Shown: in pieces, positions 25,678 to 34,150 of the stretch
How the letters are laid out: the number at the start of each line of letters is the position of its first letter
Position numbering within the stretch: position 1 is the stretch's first letter
From: Nitrospirillum amazonense
GTDB taxonomy: Bacteria; Pseudomonadota; Alphaproteobacteria; Azospirillales; Azospirillaceae
DNA: 64,000 nucleotides
Reading direction: 5' to 3'
Assembly: GCF_007828045.1 (NCBI RefSeq)
Contig: NZ_VITN01000027.1
Location: 1-64,000 of the forward strand
Made by a program: the position numbers and the translations under genes
Notes under the pieces: generated by a model
The model's input: the letters and a program-made list of their open reading frames with translations, nothing else
What the model was told of the DNA's origin: nothing
Database searches by the model: none

Positions 25678-25757
25678 GGGACGGGACCTTGGGCTTGGAA
25701 GGACTGACCCTTCCAACATGGGCCCATCGGCACCATTTGCCAAATCACTGGTTATCA

Positions 25758-25782
25758 CCATCACCATTCATCATAGTGATGG
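25758..25782. promoter_or_regulatory. Candidate LysR operator
   Basis: Inverted repeat CCATCAC - 11 bases - GTGATGG between the divergent dioxygenase and LysR genes. The 7-bp arms and 11-base spacing match the T-N11-A type of LysR site. The location, 21 bp before the LysR ATG, fits autoregulation. Confidence 0.5.
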
Positions 25783-25803
25783 CGAATTGCCAAGGGACCA
25801 TCC

Positions 25804-26808
25804 ATGGACATCCGCCAGATTGATCTGAACCTGCTGCACGTCTTCGACGCGCTGTACCGGGAGCGGCAGGTGACGCGGGCCGGACGGGCGCTGGGCCTGT
25901 CGCAGTCCGCCGTCAGCAACGCGCTGGCCCGCCTGCGACAGCACATGGGCGACGACCTGTTCGTGCGCACCCCCACCGGCATGGTGCCCACCGCCGTGGC
26001 CGACACCATGGCCCGCCCCCTGCAAGGCGCCCTGGATCAGGTACGGGCCGCCCTGGCCGCCCGCCAGCCCTTCCTGCCGTGCGAGGCGCGGGACGCCATC
26101 ACCGTGGGCCTGTCTGACCACGCCGAGTTCGTGCTGGGCCCGCCCCTGGTGGCGGCCCTGCGGGCGGAGGCGCCGGGCCTGTCCCTGGTGCTGCGCCATG
26201 CCGACAAGGACAACGCCCTGCCCGGGCTGGAGTCGGGCCTGCTGGATCTGGCGCTGGGCATGCTGCCCGATCCCCCGGCGCACATGACGCGGCAGATGCT
26301 GGTGCGCGACGGCCTGGCGGTGCTGATGCGTCCGGGTCACCCGGCCCTGGATGCCCCCTGGACCCTGGAGACCTACCTCGCCTACCCCCACCTGCTGGTC
26401 TCGGCCACCGCGTCCAAGGTGGGGGCGGTGGACCGTATGCTGGAGACGGTGGGCCGGCAGCGCACCCTGGCGGTGGTGGCATCCCACCTGCTGGCCGCCG
26501 CCCCCATGCTGCGCGACAGCGACCTGTTCTGCACCATGCCGGCGCGCGTGGCCCACCCCCTGGCAGCCGCCTTCGGCCTGGTGGTGCTGCCCCTGCCGCC
26601 GGACATGCCGGTGAGTGACAGGCCAGTGGGTGATAGGCCAGCAGGCGACAAGCCCGCGGGCGGCATGCGCCTGTCCATGGTCTGGCACCGCCGCCTGGAC
26701 AGCCACCCGGCCCACGCCTGGCTGCGCCGCCGGGTGGCGGAGGTCGCCCGGTCCCTGCCCCCCGTTCCCGGGGTCGCGGGCGGCGGGGCCGACACCACCG
26801 CCGCTTGA
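25804..26808 (+). CDS. LysR-family transcriptional regulator
   Basis: 334-aa LTTR. The N-terminal winged HTH reads MDIRQIDLNLLHVFDALYRE and VTRAGRALGLSQSAVSNALARLR. The effector domain covers residues ~90-300. A tandem run (PVSDR, PVGDR, PAGDK; 15-bp units at 26608-26652) interrupts the effector domain near residue 270, in a position that should be a loop. It probably controls the divergent dioxygenase through the operator at 25758. The ATG has AAGGGACCATCC upstream. Confidence 0.9.
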   Translation: MDIRQIDLNLLHVFDALYRERQVTRAGRALGLSQSAVSNALARLRQHMGDDLFVRTPTGMVPTAVADTMARPLQGALDQVRAALAARQPFLPCEARDAITVGLSDHAEFVLGPPLVAALRAEAPGLSLVLRHADKDNALPGLESGLLDLALGMLPDPPAHMTRQMLVRDGLAVLMRPGHPALDAPWTLETYLAYPHLLVSATASKVGAVDRMLETVGRQRTLAVVASHLLAAAPMLRDSDLFCTMPARVAHPLAAAFGLVVLPLPPDMPVSDRPVGDRPAGDKPAGGMRLSMVWHRRLDSHPAHAWLRRRVAEVARSLPPVPGVAGGGADTTAA

Positions 26809-26887
26809 CCTGCCTCATTGGCCGCCACCCGGCGGCGATGTAAAGTGCGGCCCCTGATTCTTCCCCTCCTGACCTGGTGACGACGCC

Positions 26888-27922
26888 TTGGCCGAGCCCA
26901 ACTTTTTCCTGAACGACATCTGGTACTACGCCATGCCCGGCCGCACCCTGGCCGTGGGCGCCATGCGGGCGCAGACCCTGCTGGGCCAGCCGGTGCTGTT
27001 CGGCCGCACCCAGGAGGGCGCCGTCTTCGCCCTGCGCGACATCTGCCCCCACCGCGGCATTCCGCTGTCCTGCGGCCGATTCGACGGCACGGAGGTGGAG
27101 TGCTGCTACCACGGCTGGCGCTTCGACCGGGAGGGCAAGTGCACCGACATCCCCTCGCTGGTGGAGGGGCAGGACTTCGACCTGAACCGCATCCACGTGC
27201 GCAACTATCCAGTGCGGGAGATCAGCGGCAACGTCTGGATCTGGATGGGCGCCGGGGAGCCCGACCAGGAACCGCCGCAGCCGCCGGGCCTGCCCGCCGA
27301 CAAGCAGCCGGACATGGTCATGTCCATGGACTTCCCCTGTCATCTGGACCATGCGGTGGTGGGCCTGATGGACCCGGCCCACGGGCCTTTCGTCCACCAG
27401 TCCTGGTTCTGGCGCTCCACCAAGTCCATCCACGCCAAGGAGAAGGCCTTCGGGCCTGGCCCCTACGGCTTCGTCATGAAGAAGCACCGGCCGTCCAGCA
27501 ACTCCCGCGCCTACACCATCCTGGGCGGCGTGCCGGAGACGGAGATTTCCTTCCGCCTGCCCGGCATCCGGACGGAGACCATTTCGACCGGGAAGCACAC
27601 CGTCTGGAACCTGACGGCGGTGACGCCGGTGGATGAGGGCAACACCCGCATCACCAACCTGTTCTACTGGACCCTGCCCTGGGCCAACCTGCTGAAGCCG
27701 GTGCTGCGCCCCATCGCGGAGCGTTTCCTGGGCCAGGACCGCGACGTGGTGGTGATGCAGCAGCAGGGCCTGCGCTACGACCCGACCCTGATGCTGATCA
27801 AGGACGCCGACACCCAGGCGCGCTGGTACTATCAGCTGAAGAACGAGTTCCGCCGTGCCCGGGAAGAGAAGCGCCCCTTCGAAAATCCCGTGCGCGATAC
27901 CGTCCTGCGCTGGCGCAGCTGA
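26888..27922 (+). CDS. Rieske non-heme iron oxygenase, alpha subunit type
   Basis: 344-aa aromatic ring-hydroxylating oxygenase. The Rieske [2Fe-2S] ligands are C53-x-H55 (DICPHRGIPL) and C72-x2-H75 (ECCYHGWRFD). The mononuclear iron site follows in HLDHAVVGLMDPAHGPFVHQ. The size is that of stand-alone monooxygenases (VanA-like or choline/steroid-type) rather than heteromeric dioxygenases. No ferredoxin reductase is adjacent. The start is a TTG at 26888, since the Rieske domain needs the whole N-terminus; an internal ATG lies 15 codons on. Confidence 0.85.
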   Translation: MAEPNFFLNDIWYYAMPGRTLAVGAMRAQTLLGQPVLFGRTQEGAVFALRDICPHRGIPLSCGRFDGTEVECCYHGWRFDREGKCTDIPSLVEGQDFDLNRIHVRNYPVREISGNVWIWMGAGEPDQEPPQPPGLPADKQPDMVMSMDFPCHLDHAVVGLMDPAHGPFVHQSWFWRSTKSIHAKEKAFGPGPYGFVMKKHRPSSNSRAYTILGGVPETEISFRLPGIRTETISTGKHTVWNLTAVTPVDEGNTRITNLFYWTLPWANLLKPVLRPIAERFLGQDRDVVVMQQQGLRYDPTLMLIKDADTQARWYYQLKNEFRRAREEKRPFENPVRDTVLRWRS

Positions 27923-27975
27923 GGGATCGATCCGCTATAGTCATGTCCGAACCGCTCGCTGACGAGAGACCGGAC

Positions 27976-29796
27976 ATGACCGCGACCGCCGACTCCACCG
28001 CCCCCCTGGGGACCCTGCCCACCTGGGACCTGCCCACCTGGGACCTGTCTGACCTGTACAGCGGGCCGGACAGCCCAGGTCTGCGGGCGGACCTGGAGCG
28101 GGTGGAGCGTGAGGCCCAGGCCTTCCATGGCCGCTATTCGGGCAAGCTGCCCGGCCTGTCGGGCAAGGAGCTGGGCCAGGCCGTCGCCACCTACGAGGCG
28201 CTGGATGAGGCGCTGACGCGGATCATGAGCTATGCCGGGCTGCTGTACGCCGGCGACCAGAGCGACGGTGCCATCGCCCGCTTCTACCAGTCCATGCAGG
28301 AGAAGGTGACCGCCGTCTCCGTCCACTTGCTGTTCTTCACGCTGGAACTGAACCAGCTGGCCGACAAGGACATCGACGCCAAGCTGAAGGCGCCGGAGCT
28401 GCACCGGTACGCGGCCTGGCTGCGCGATGTCCGCATCTTCCGCCCCCACCAGCTGTCGGACGAGCTGGAGCGCTTCCTGCACGAAAAGGCGGTGGTGGGC
28501 CGCAACGCCTGGACCCGCCTGTTCGACGAGACCATGGCATCGTTACGATTCCGTATCGATGGCCAGGATCTGACCTCGGCAGAGGCACTGAACCTGCTAT
28601 CGGCCCCGGAATCGGCCGTGCGCAAGGCGGCCGCCCTTGAAATCGGCGCCGTGCTGGGCCGCAACATCAAGCTGTTCGCCCTGATCACCAACACCCTGGC
28701 CAAGGACAAGGAGATCGAGGACAAGTGGCGCCGCTATGACCAGCCCTGGTCATCGCGCAACCTGTCCAACCGCGTGGAGGACGCGGTGGTGGAGGCGCTG
28801 GTGGGGGCCGTCAAGGACAGCTATCCCGGCCTGTCGCACCGCTACTACAAACTGAAGGCCAAGTGGTTCGGCGGCGACACCCTGGACTATTGGGACCGCA
28901 ACGCCCCCCTGCCCGATGTGGCCGAGCGCACCATCCCCTGGGAGGAGGCGCGCGAGATCGTGCTGTCGTCCTACGCGCGCTTCAGCCCCGACCTGGCCGG
29001 CGTGGGCCGCCGCTTCTTCGAGAATGCCTGGATCGACGCCCCGGTGCGGCCGGGCAAGAACCCCGGTGCCTTCGCCCATCCCACCGTGCCCAGCGCCCAC
29101 CCCTATCTGCTGGTCAACTATATGGGCAAGACGCGGGATGTCATGACGCTGGCCCATGAGCTGGGCCACGGCGTGCACCAGGTGCTGGCGGGCGGCCAAG
29201 GCCACCTGCAATCCGACACGCCCCTGACCCTGGCGGAGACGGCCAGCGTGTTCGGCGAGATGCTGACCTTCCGCGGCCTGCTGGCCACCGAGACCGACCC
29301 CGCCCGCCGCCGCGCCCTGCTGGCCGGCAAGGTGGAGGACATGCTGAACACCGTGGTGCGCCAGACGGCGTTCTATGACTTCGAGCGCCGCGTCCATGCC
29401 GAGCGGCGGCAGGGCGAGCTGTCGGAGGAACGGCTGGGCGAAATCTGGCAGGCGGTGCAGACCGAGAGCCTGGGTCCGGCGCTGCGATTCGACGCGGGCT
29501 ACGCCACTTACTGGTCCTACATCCCCCACTTCATTCATTCGCCCTTCTACGTCTACGCCTATGCCTTCGGCGACTGCCTGGTGAACAGCCTTTATGCCGC
29601 GTTCGAGGAGGCGTCCGCCCATAACGGCTCCGAGGCCTTCGCCCGCCGCTATCTGGAGATGCTGGCGGCGGGCGGCACCAAGCGGCATAAGGAACTGCTG
29701 GCGCCCTTCGGCCTGGACGCCACCGACCCGGCCTTCTGGCACAAGGGTTTGGGCATGCTGAAGGGCTTCATCGATGAGCTGGAGGCGCTGGGCTGA
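27976..29796 (+). CDS. pepF: M3-family oligoendopeptidase (PepF type)
   Basis: 606-aa cytosolic zinc metallopeptidase. The active site is LAHELGHGVHQVLAG (HExxH, His394-His398) with the third ligand Glu in TLAETASVFGEM. The N-terminal helical part is typical of PepF/M3B. It degrades short peptides. The start is ATG 27976 with GAGAG upstream; an ATG at 27943 would add 11 residues. The N-terminus shows an exact 15-bp tandem duplication (28015-28029 and 28030-28044) giving LPTWDLPTWDL; WDLSDLY is the usual start of this family, so one copy is extra. Confidence 0.92.
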   Translation: MTATADSTAPLGTLPTWDLPTWDLSDLYSGPDSPGLRADLERVEREAQAFHGRYSGKLPGLSGKELGQAVATYEALDEALTRIMSYAGLLYAGDQSDGAIARFYQSMQEKVTAVSVHLLFFTLELNQLADKDIDAKLKAPELHRYAAWLRDVRIFRPHQLSDELERFLHEKAVVGRNAWTRLFDETMASLRFRIDGQDLTSAEALNLLSAPESAVRKAAALEIGAVLGRNIKLFALITNTLAKDKEIEDKWRRYDQPWSSRNLSNRVEDAVVEALVGAVKDSYPGLSHRYYKLKAKWFGGDTLDYWDRNAPLPDVAERTIPWEEAREIVLSSYARFSPDLAGVGRRFFENAWIDAPVRPGKNPGAFAHPTVPSAHPYLLVNYMGKTRDVMTLAHELGHGVHQVLAGGQGHLQSDTPLTLAETASVFGEMLTFRGLLATETDPARRRALLAGKVEDMLNTVVRQTAFYDFERRVHAERRQGELSEERLGEIWQAVQTESLGPALRFDAGYATYWSYIPHFIHSPFYVYAYAFGDCLVNSLYAAFEEASAHNGSEAFARRYLEMLAAGGTKRHKELLAPFGLDATDPAFWHKGLGMLKGFIDELEALG

Positions 29797-29865
29797 GCGC
29801 CGCCGGTTCGTCAGGTTTCCGATTCGGGCCTTCCCGGCATCCTTCTGGTACGAAGAACAACAATC

Positions 29866-30411
29866 ATGAAGCACCGCATCCCCGCTCGCCTCGCCATCGC
29901 GCTGGCGGTCCTGGCTTTCAGCGCCGCCTCGGGCACGGCGCTGGCGGCCGCCAAACCCAAGCATGAGCCGGCCAAGCCGCCGGCGAAGGCCAAGGACCTG
30001 AACGGTTGGGGCCAGGTCACCTGGGGCATGACCCACAAGCAGATCCTGGCCGCCTACCCCAAGGCGCGGGAGTTCGAGATCGGCAACGGGGCGCCCAAAG
30101 GGGGGCAGGTTCGCTACCTGTTCGGCCTGGAGAGCATCCGCCTGGGTGGCTGCGCCTATGCCGTGGACTTCGAGATGAAGAAGAACGCCCTGCGCCGCGT
30201 CACCCTCTACGGACAAGAGGCGTCCAAGGACTGCGGCGACGGCGTCGATGCCCAGTTGGTGAAGCAGCTCGGCGCCCCGGCCGGCCGGCAAAAGGACGCC
30301 GAGTCGGCCAGCGCGGAGTGGAAGGCCGGCCACACCAAGGTCACCCTGCGCCGGGGGATCGGCAAGGCCGCCCGCAAAGTGGCGCCGGTGGTGGAGTACA
30401 TGCCGAAGTAG
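29866..30411 (+). CDS. Secreted hypothetical protein
   Basis: 181-aa protein with a clear signal peptide (RIPARLAIALAVLAFSAAS, then GTALA/A). A Lys/Pro/Ala linker (KPKHEPAKPPAKAK) leads to a ~130-residue domain starting GWGQVTWGMTHKQILAAYP, a pattern seen in many short exported proteins that bind envelope ligands. Two Cys (GGCAYA and SKDCGD) could form a disulfide. I do not recognise a named family. A terminator follows. Confidence 0.75.
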   Translation: MKHRIPARLAIALAVLAFSAASGTALAAAKPKHEPAKPPAKAKDLNGWGQVTWGMTHKQILAAYPKAREFEIGNGAPKGGQVRYLFGLESIRLGGCAYAVDFEMKKNALRRVTLYGQEASKDCGDGVDAQLVKQLGAPAGRQKDAESASAEWKAGHTKVTLRRGIGKAARKVAPVVEYMPK

Positions 30412-30436
30412 GCTCCTGGCCCAACTCCCAAAAAAG

Positions 30437-30469
30437 AAAAAGGGCGGCCCCAGTGGGACCGCCCTTTTT
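30437..30469. terminator. Bidirectional terminator between secreted protein and atp genes
   Basis: Stem AAAAAGGGCGG..CCC / GGG..CCGCCCTTTTT with loop CAGT. A-run and T-run at the two ends serve both the plus-strand gene and the minus-strand atpF end. Confidence 0.85.
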
Positions 30470-30496
30470 CAATCGCCTGAGCCGCTGATCAAACGA

Positions 30497-30988
30497 TCAG
30501 TGCAGCTTGCCGGGCAGTTCCTCGATGGCCGAGGCCACCATGGCGTCGCTGCACGACTGGTCGATGGTCTGGGTCAGCAGCGACTCGGTCGCGGCCAGGG
30601 CCACGTCCACGGCCAGGCTGCGCACCTGCTGGAGGGCGGCGGCCTCGGCCTGGGCGATCTTCTCCAGGGCCTGGGCCTCGCGGCGCTTCAGGGTGGCCTC
30701 CAGATCCGCTTCCGCGTGCTGGCGGATGCGGTCGGCCTCTTCGCGGGCGGCGGCGATGATGGCGTCGGCCTCCTTCATCGCGTCGCGCTGCTTCTTCTGA
30801 TAGGCGGTCAGGGCCGCCTCGGCGTCCTGGCGCAGCTTCTGCGCGGTCTCGATCTCCAGGCGGATCTTCTCCGCCCGGGCGTCCAGGCTCTTGCCCAGGG
30901 CGCCGAAGCCGCCCTTCCAGATAACCAGGGCGAAAAAGACGACGAAGGCGACGCCAACCCAGAAAGTGGGATTCTGCAGATCGAACAT
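30497..30988 (-). CDS. atpF: F0F1 ATP synthase subunit b
   Basis: 163-aa b subunit: one N-terminal membrane helix (FWVGVAFVVFFALVIW) followed by a long charged coiled coil (residues ~30-150) that forms the peripheral stalk. It ends the operon atpI-B-E-F'-F. The ATG at 30988 overlaps the TGA of atpF' (TGATG) and has AAGGAG upstream, so the two are translationally coupled. Two different b-type subunits, b and b', form a heterodimer in photosynthetic bacteria and alphaproteobacteria. Confidence 0.92.
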   Translation of the reverse strand: MFDLQNPTFWVGVAFVVFFALVIWKGGFGALGKSLDARAEKIRLEIETAQKLRQDAEAALTAYQKKQRDAMKEADAIIAAAREEADRIRQHAEADLEATLKRREAQALEKIAQAEAAALQQVRSLAVDVALAATESLLTQTIDQSCSDAMVASAIEELPGKLH

Positions 30989-31641
30989 CACGCACGCTCC
31001 TTCAGGGCGGCATCCACGGCGCCATCGACGCCGGCCTGGTCGGGTTCGATACCCGCCAGCTTGGCGACGGCGGCACCGGCGGCCTCGGCGGCCACGGCGC
31101 GCACATTGGCCAGCGCGGTCTGCTTCTGACCCTCGATGCGGGCCTCGGCTTCCTTCTGCTTGGCGGCCAGGCCGGCGACGACATCGGCCGTGCGCTGGGC
31201 GGCCGCGGCATCGGCCGTGGCGGCGGTCTCGTTCAGCAGCTTGTGGGCGCTGGCGCGGGCCTCGGCCACCGCCTTCTCATAGGCGGCGACGATGGCGTCG
31301 GTCTCGGCCTTCAGGGCCGTGGCCTTGTCCAGGTCGCCGGAGATCTTGGCCTCACGGGCTTCCAGAACGGCGCCGACGCGCGGCAGGCCGACCTTGGCCA
31401 CCAGCACGTAGAGCGTGCCGAAGGTGATGGCCAGCCAGAAAATCTGAGACGCGAACGTCTTGGTGTTCAGCTGGGGCAGACCCTTTTCCTCGTGCACGCC
31501 AGCTTCCTGCTCCACGCTGTCCGTCGCGTGGGCGGCTTCTTCACCCGACTGCGCGAACGACGGCGTGCCGCCCAGGGCCACCGTCAGGACGGCGGCGGCG
31601 GCAAGGCCCTTCAGCCACACCATGAGCCTTGGATTCACCAT
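30988..31641 (-). CDS. F0F1 ATP synthase subunit b'
   Basis: 217-aa b' subunit. An N-terminal hydrophobic segment (VWLKGLAAAAVLTVALGG) looks like a signal peptide and is followed by GLPQLNTKTFASQIFWLAI and TFGTLYVLVAKVGLPRVG, the membrane anchor and the sequence typical of b'. The rest is Ala/Glu/Lys-rich coiled coil. The extra N-terminal segment is common in alphaproteobacterial b'. The ATG at 31641 has AAGGTGAT upstream. It is separated from atpE by 280 bp with strong hairpins. Confidence 0.9.
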   Translation of the reverse strand: MVNPRLMVWLKGLAAAAVLTVALGGTPSFAQSGEEAAHATDSVEQEAGVHEEKGLPQLNTKTFASQIFWLAITFGTLYVLVAKVGLPRVGAVLEAREAKISGDLDKATALKAETDAIVAAYEKAVAEARASAHKLLNETAATADAAAAQRTADVVAGLAAKQKEAEARIEGQKQTALANVRAVAAEAAGAAVAKLAGIEPDQAGVDGAVDAALKERA

Positions 31642-31808
31642 GAAGATCACCTTGTCTGCGAGATCGCCCGGAAAGGGCTGGCGCTGAAATCGCATCACGG
31701 GCTTATGCCCATGAAACATCCCGCACCGGGCCATCGCCGGAAATCGGATCGGAACCTGTAGGCGGGTTTGACGGGCGGCGGACCAGGACGGCCCCGAACA
31801 AGGGCTCA

Positions 31809-31842
31809 GGGGCGGCGGCCGGCATGATACCGGCCCCGCCCC
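31809..31842 (-). promoter_or_regulatory. Intercistronic hairpin 2 between atpE and atpF'
   Basis: GC-rich imperfect stem (GGGGCGG, bulge, GGCCGG / CCGGCC, CCGCCCC) with loop CATGATA. It lacks a T-tract in the direction of transcription, so it is more likely to protect or process mRNA than to end it. Confidence 0.45.
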
Positions 31843-31862
31843 CTCAACCTACTTCAAACGCG

Positions 31863-31891
31863 GGCGGCCTTCCCCTAAGGGGCTGGCCGCC
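31863..31891 (-). promoter_or_regulatory. Intercistronic hairpin 1 between atpE and atpF'
   Basis: Stem GGCGGCC / GGCCGCC enclosing a second stem CCCC-TAA-GGGG, starting 30 bases after the atpE stop. Position just behind the c-subunit gene suggests a 3' stabiliser that raises atpE mRNA relative to downstream genes. Confidence 0.5.
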
Positions 31892-31921
31892 GCGGCCGTT
31901 CCATCAAGCCCAGGGTCAGGC

Positions 31922-32146
31922 TTAGGCGAACAGGATCAGGAAGGCGATCAGCAGCGCGAACAGCGCCACGGCTTCGGTCAGCGCGAAGCCCAGAATGCCG
32001 ATCGGGAACACGGAGGCGCGGGCGGCCGGGTTGCGGCCCACGGAGGCGATCAGGTTGGCGAAGATGTTGCCGATGCCGATGCCGACACCAGCCAGGGCGA
32101 ACATGGCCAGACCGGCGCCGATGAACTTAGCGGCTTGCGGATCCAT
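31922..32146 (-). CDS. atpE: F0F1 ATP synthase subunit c
   Basis: 74-aa proteolipid hairpin of two membrane helices with the polar loop GRNPAAR. The proton-carrying Glu is in [17 protein letters not shown]. The Gly-rich first helix ([15 protein letters not shown]) fits a multimeric c-ring of the H+ type; no Na+-binding pattern is evident. The ATG has GAGGAAGTC upstream, a strong site as expected for the most abundant F0 subunit. Confidence 0.96.
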   Translation of the reverse strand: MDPQAAKFIGAGLAMFALAGVGIGIGNIFANLIASVGRNPAARASVFPIGILGFALTEAVALFALLIAFLILFA

Positions 32147-32215
32147 TATAGACTTCCTCTGTGTGATGGAACGGTTGAAGGGTGAAGACAGGCCCTACGG
32201 TCGGACGATCGCGGC

Positions 32216-32965
32216 TTAGTGCAGCTCGATGGCGTCGCGGATGTAGAGGCAGGTCAGGATGGTGAAGACGTAAGCCTGCAGGAAGGCGACCATGATCTCG
32301 AAGCCGATCAGGGCCACGTTGATCGCCACCGGCACGGCGCCGGCCAGCCAGCCGACGGCGCCCAGGGCCCCGATCATGGTGATCGTGAAGCCGGCGAAGA
32401 CCTTCAGCATGGTGTGGCCCGCCATCATGTTGGCGAACAGTCGGATGGACAGGCTGACCGGCCGCATCAGATACGAAATGATCTCGATGGGGATCAGGAT
32501 GGGCGCCAGCGCGATGGGCGCGCCCGAGGGGAAGAAGAAGCTGAAAAAGTGGAAGCCGTGGCGGATCAGCGCCACCAGGGTCACGAACACGAACACCAGG
32601 GCCGCCAGCGTGAAGGTCACGATGATGTGGCTGGTGAAGGTGAACGTGCCGGGGACCATGCCGATCATGTTGCCGAACAGCACGAAGGCGAAGATCGAGA
32701 ACACCAGCGGGAAGTAGGGGCGCGCCTGGGTGCCGGCGTTGTCCCGCACCATGCCCGACACGAATTCGTAGAGCAGCTCCGCCACCGACTGCAGCCGGCC
32801 CGGGACCAGTGCGCGCGAGGCGGTGCCGGCGACCAGCAGGCCGGTGACAAGCACGGCCGCGACCACCATGTAGAGGGAGGAGTTGGTGAAGGAGATGTCG
32901 TGCCCGGCGAGATGCAGAGGAACGATCTGCTCGATGCGAAACTGATGCAGCGGATCAGTGGCCAC
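32216..32965 (-). CDS. atpB: F0F1 ATP synthase subunit a
   Basis: 249-aa a subunit with five to six membrane helices. The essential Arg is in PVSLSIRLFANMMAGH, and the C-terminal helix reads GFEIMVAFLQAYVFTILTCLY. It forms the two proton half-channels next to the c-ring. The start is a GTG at 32965 behind GAGGGGAATC, giving MATDPLHQF as in relatives; an upstream ATG at 32983 is poorer. It overlaps the end of atpI by 11 bp. Confidence 0.93.
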   Translation of the reverse strand: MATDPLHQFRIEQIVPLHLAGHDISFTNSSLYMVVAAVLVTGLLVAGTASRALVPGRLQSVAELLYEFVSGMVRDNAGTQARPYFPLVFSIFAFVLFGNMIGMVPGTFTFTSHIIVTFTLAALVFVFVTLVALIRHGFHFFSFFFPSGAPIALAPILIPIEIISYLMRPVSLSIRLFANMMAGHTMLKVFAGFTITMIGALGAVGWLAGAVPVAINVALIGFEIMVAFLQAYVFTILTCLYIRDAIELH

Positions 32966-33359
32966 GATTCCCCTCACCTTCATCCTTGGCGGGGGTGGAG
33001 TTGGTTCCGCCCCCTGAGTTGGCGCCCGTGTCCGGTCGCCGATATCCCACCGCGTATCCCATGCCGTTGACGGCCCGGTATACATTCAACATCGCGGCCG
33101 CCGACCCCAGGACGAACATCACGATCAGTCCCCAGGGCGACGTGCCCAGCCAGCGATCGATGACCAAACCGCCACCGACGCCGACCACCATCGCCGCGAC
33201 CAGCTCGGCGCCGACGCGAAACGCGACGCCCAGCATACCGTTGCCCGCCTCATCCTTCCGCTGTGTGGGGGAGGAGGAGGAAGATTCGGCGCCACGTCGC
33301 GCATCCCGCAATCGGGCCTCAAGCTCATCCAAGGAAGGCGGGGGTGTCTGGTCCGTCAA
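32955..33359 (-). CDS. atpI: ATP synthase accessory protein AtpI
   Basis: 134-aa small membrane protein at the head of the F0 operon. A Ser/Arg-rich cytosolic N-terminus precedes two helices (GVAFRVGAELVAAMVVGVGGG and WGLIVMFVLGSAAAMLNVYRAV). AtpI helps assemble the c-ring and may carry Mg2+. The likely start is TTG at 33359 with AGGGG about 10 bases upstream; the 180 bp upstream should contain the operon promoter. Confidence 0.85.
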   Translation of the reverse strand: MTDQTPPPSLDELEARLRDARRGAESSSSSPTQRKDEAGNGMLGVAFRVGAELVAAMVVGVGGGLVIDRWLGTSPWGLIVMFVLGSAAAMLNVYRAVNGMGYAVGYRRPDTGANSGGGTNSTPAKDEGEGNRGH

Positions 33360-33539
33360 GGTCTAAACCCCTGGAGGTATGCCCCTTCCGCCGCAATGGA
33401 GTCGTCGCCATGCGAAAGCGGCGGCACCATACGGGGCGGTACACCCCCTGTCAAGTCGCAAAAGCACAGGGCCAAGTGCATGATTCTAAAGGACTATTTT
33501 ATCGCCCCGCGCGGCACGCGCAGGCGCGATGTCCCAAGC

Positions 33540-34052
33540 TCAACCGCCATTGCGCGCGCCACCCTGCGTAGCACCGCCGCCCATGCCGGGCTCAGCCCCC
33601 GGCGCCAGCACCGTCGCCTCGACGGCAAGGGGCGCTGCGGCCTTGAAGCGCAGGGTCAAATGGACGCGTTGCCCAACCTGTAGGGGCTGGGTCAGGCCCA
33701 TGAGCATGATGTGCGGCCCCTCGGGCTTCAGCGTCACCGTGCCCCCGGCCGGCAGCGCCACGCCATCGGCCAGCGGCCGCATGCGGGCGATTCCGTCCAC
33801 CACCTCGGCCATGTGGATCTGGGCTACCTTGCCCACGTCGGCTTCCACCCCCACCAGCCGGTCGGCCGGCCCCTTGTTGCGCAGGGTGAGGAAGGCGACG
33901 CCGGCCCTGGCACCCCGGATGGTGGGCCGCGACCAGGCGGCAGTGGCCTCGATCGCCGGTGCCGGAGCCTCCTGCGCGACGGCCGGCGCGACGGCCATCA
34001 CCGGCGCGGCGGCGATCATCAGCGACGCGAGAAGGGAGCGGATGCGGACCAT
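33540..34052 (-). CDS. Periplasmic copper chaperone PCu(A)C
   Basis: 170-aa exported protein; signal peptide 1-26 (LLASLMIAAAPVMAVAPAVA/Q). The DUF461/PCuAC cupredoxin-like core contains the copper ligands H-x10-M, visible as QIHMAEVVDGIARMR, and a second His/Met pair in GPHIMLMGL. It hands Cu(I) to the CuA centre of cytochrome oxidase together with SCO, whose gene lies 98 bp upstream on the same strand. The C-terminus ends in a Gly-rich tail. Confidence 0.92.
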   Translation of the reverse strand: MVRIRSLLASLMIAAAPVMAVAPAVAQEAPAPAIEATAAWSRPTIRGARAGVAFLTLRNKGPADRLVGVEADVGKVAQIHMAEVVDGIARMRPLADGVALPAGGTVTLKPEGPHIMLMGLTQPLQVGQRVHLTLRFKAAAPLAVEATVLAPGAEPGMGGGATQGGARNGG

Positions 34053-34150
34053 GGTTTGCCCCTATTGAGAATGCGACGGCCCCGTCTGCCCCAACGGGCC
34101 GGCCGGTCGCAATTGGACAGAAGCGCCCAGCGGGGGCCGACCTCCCGGGC

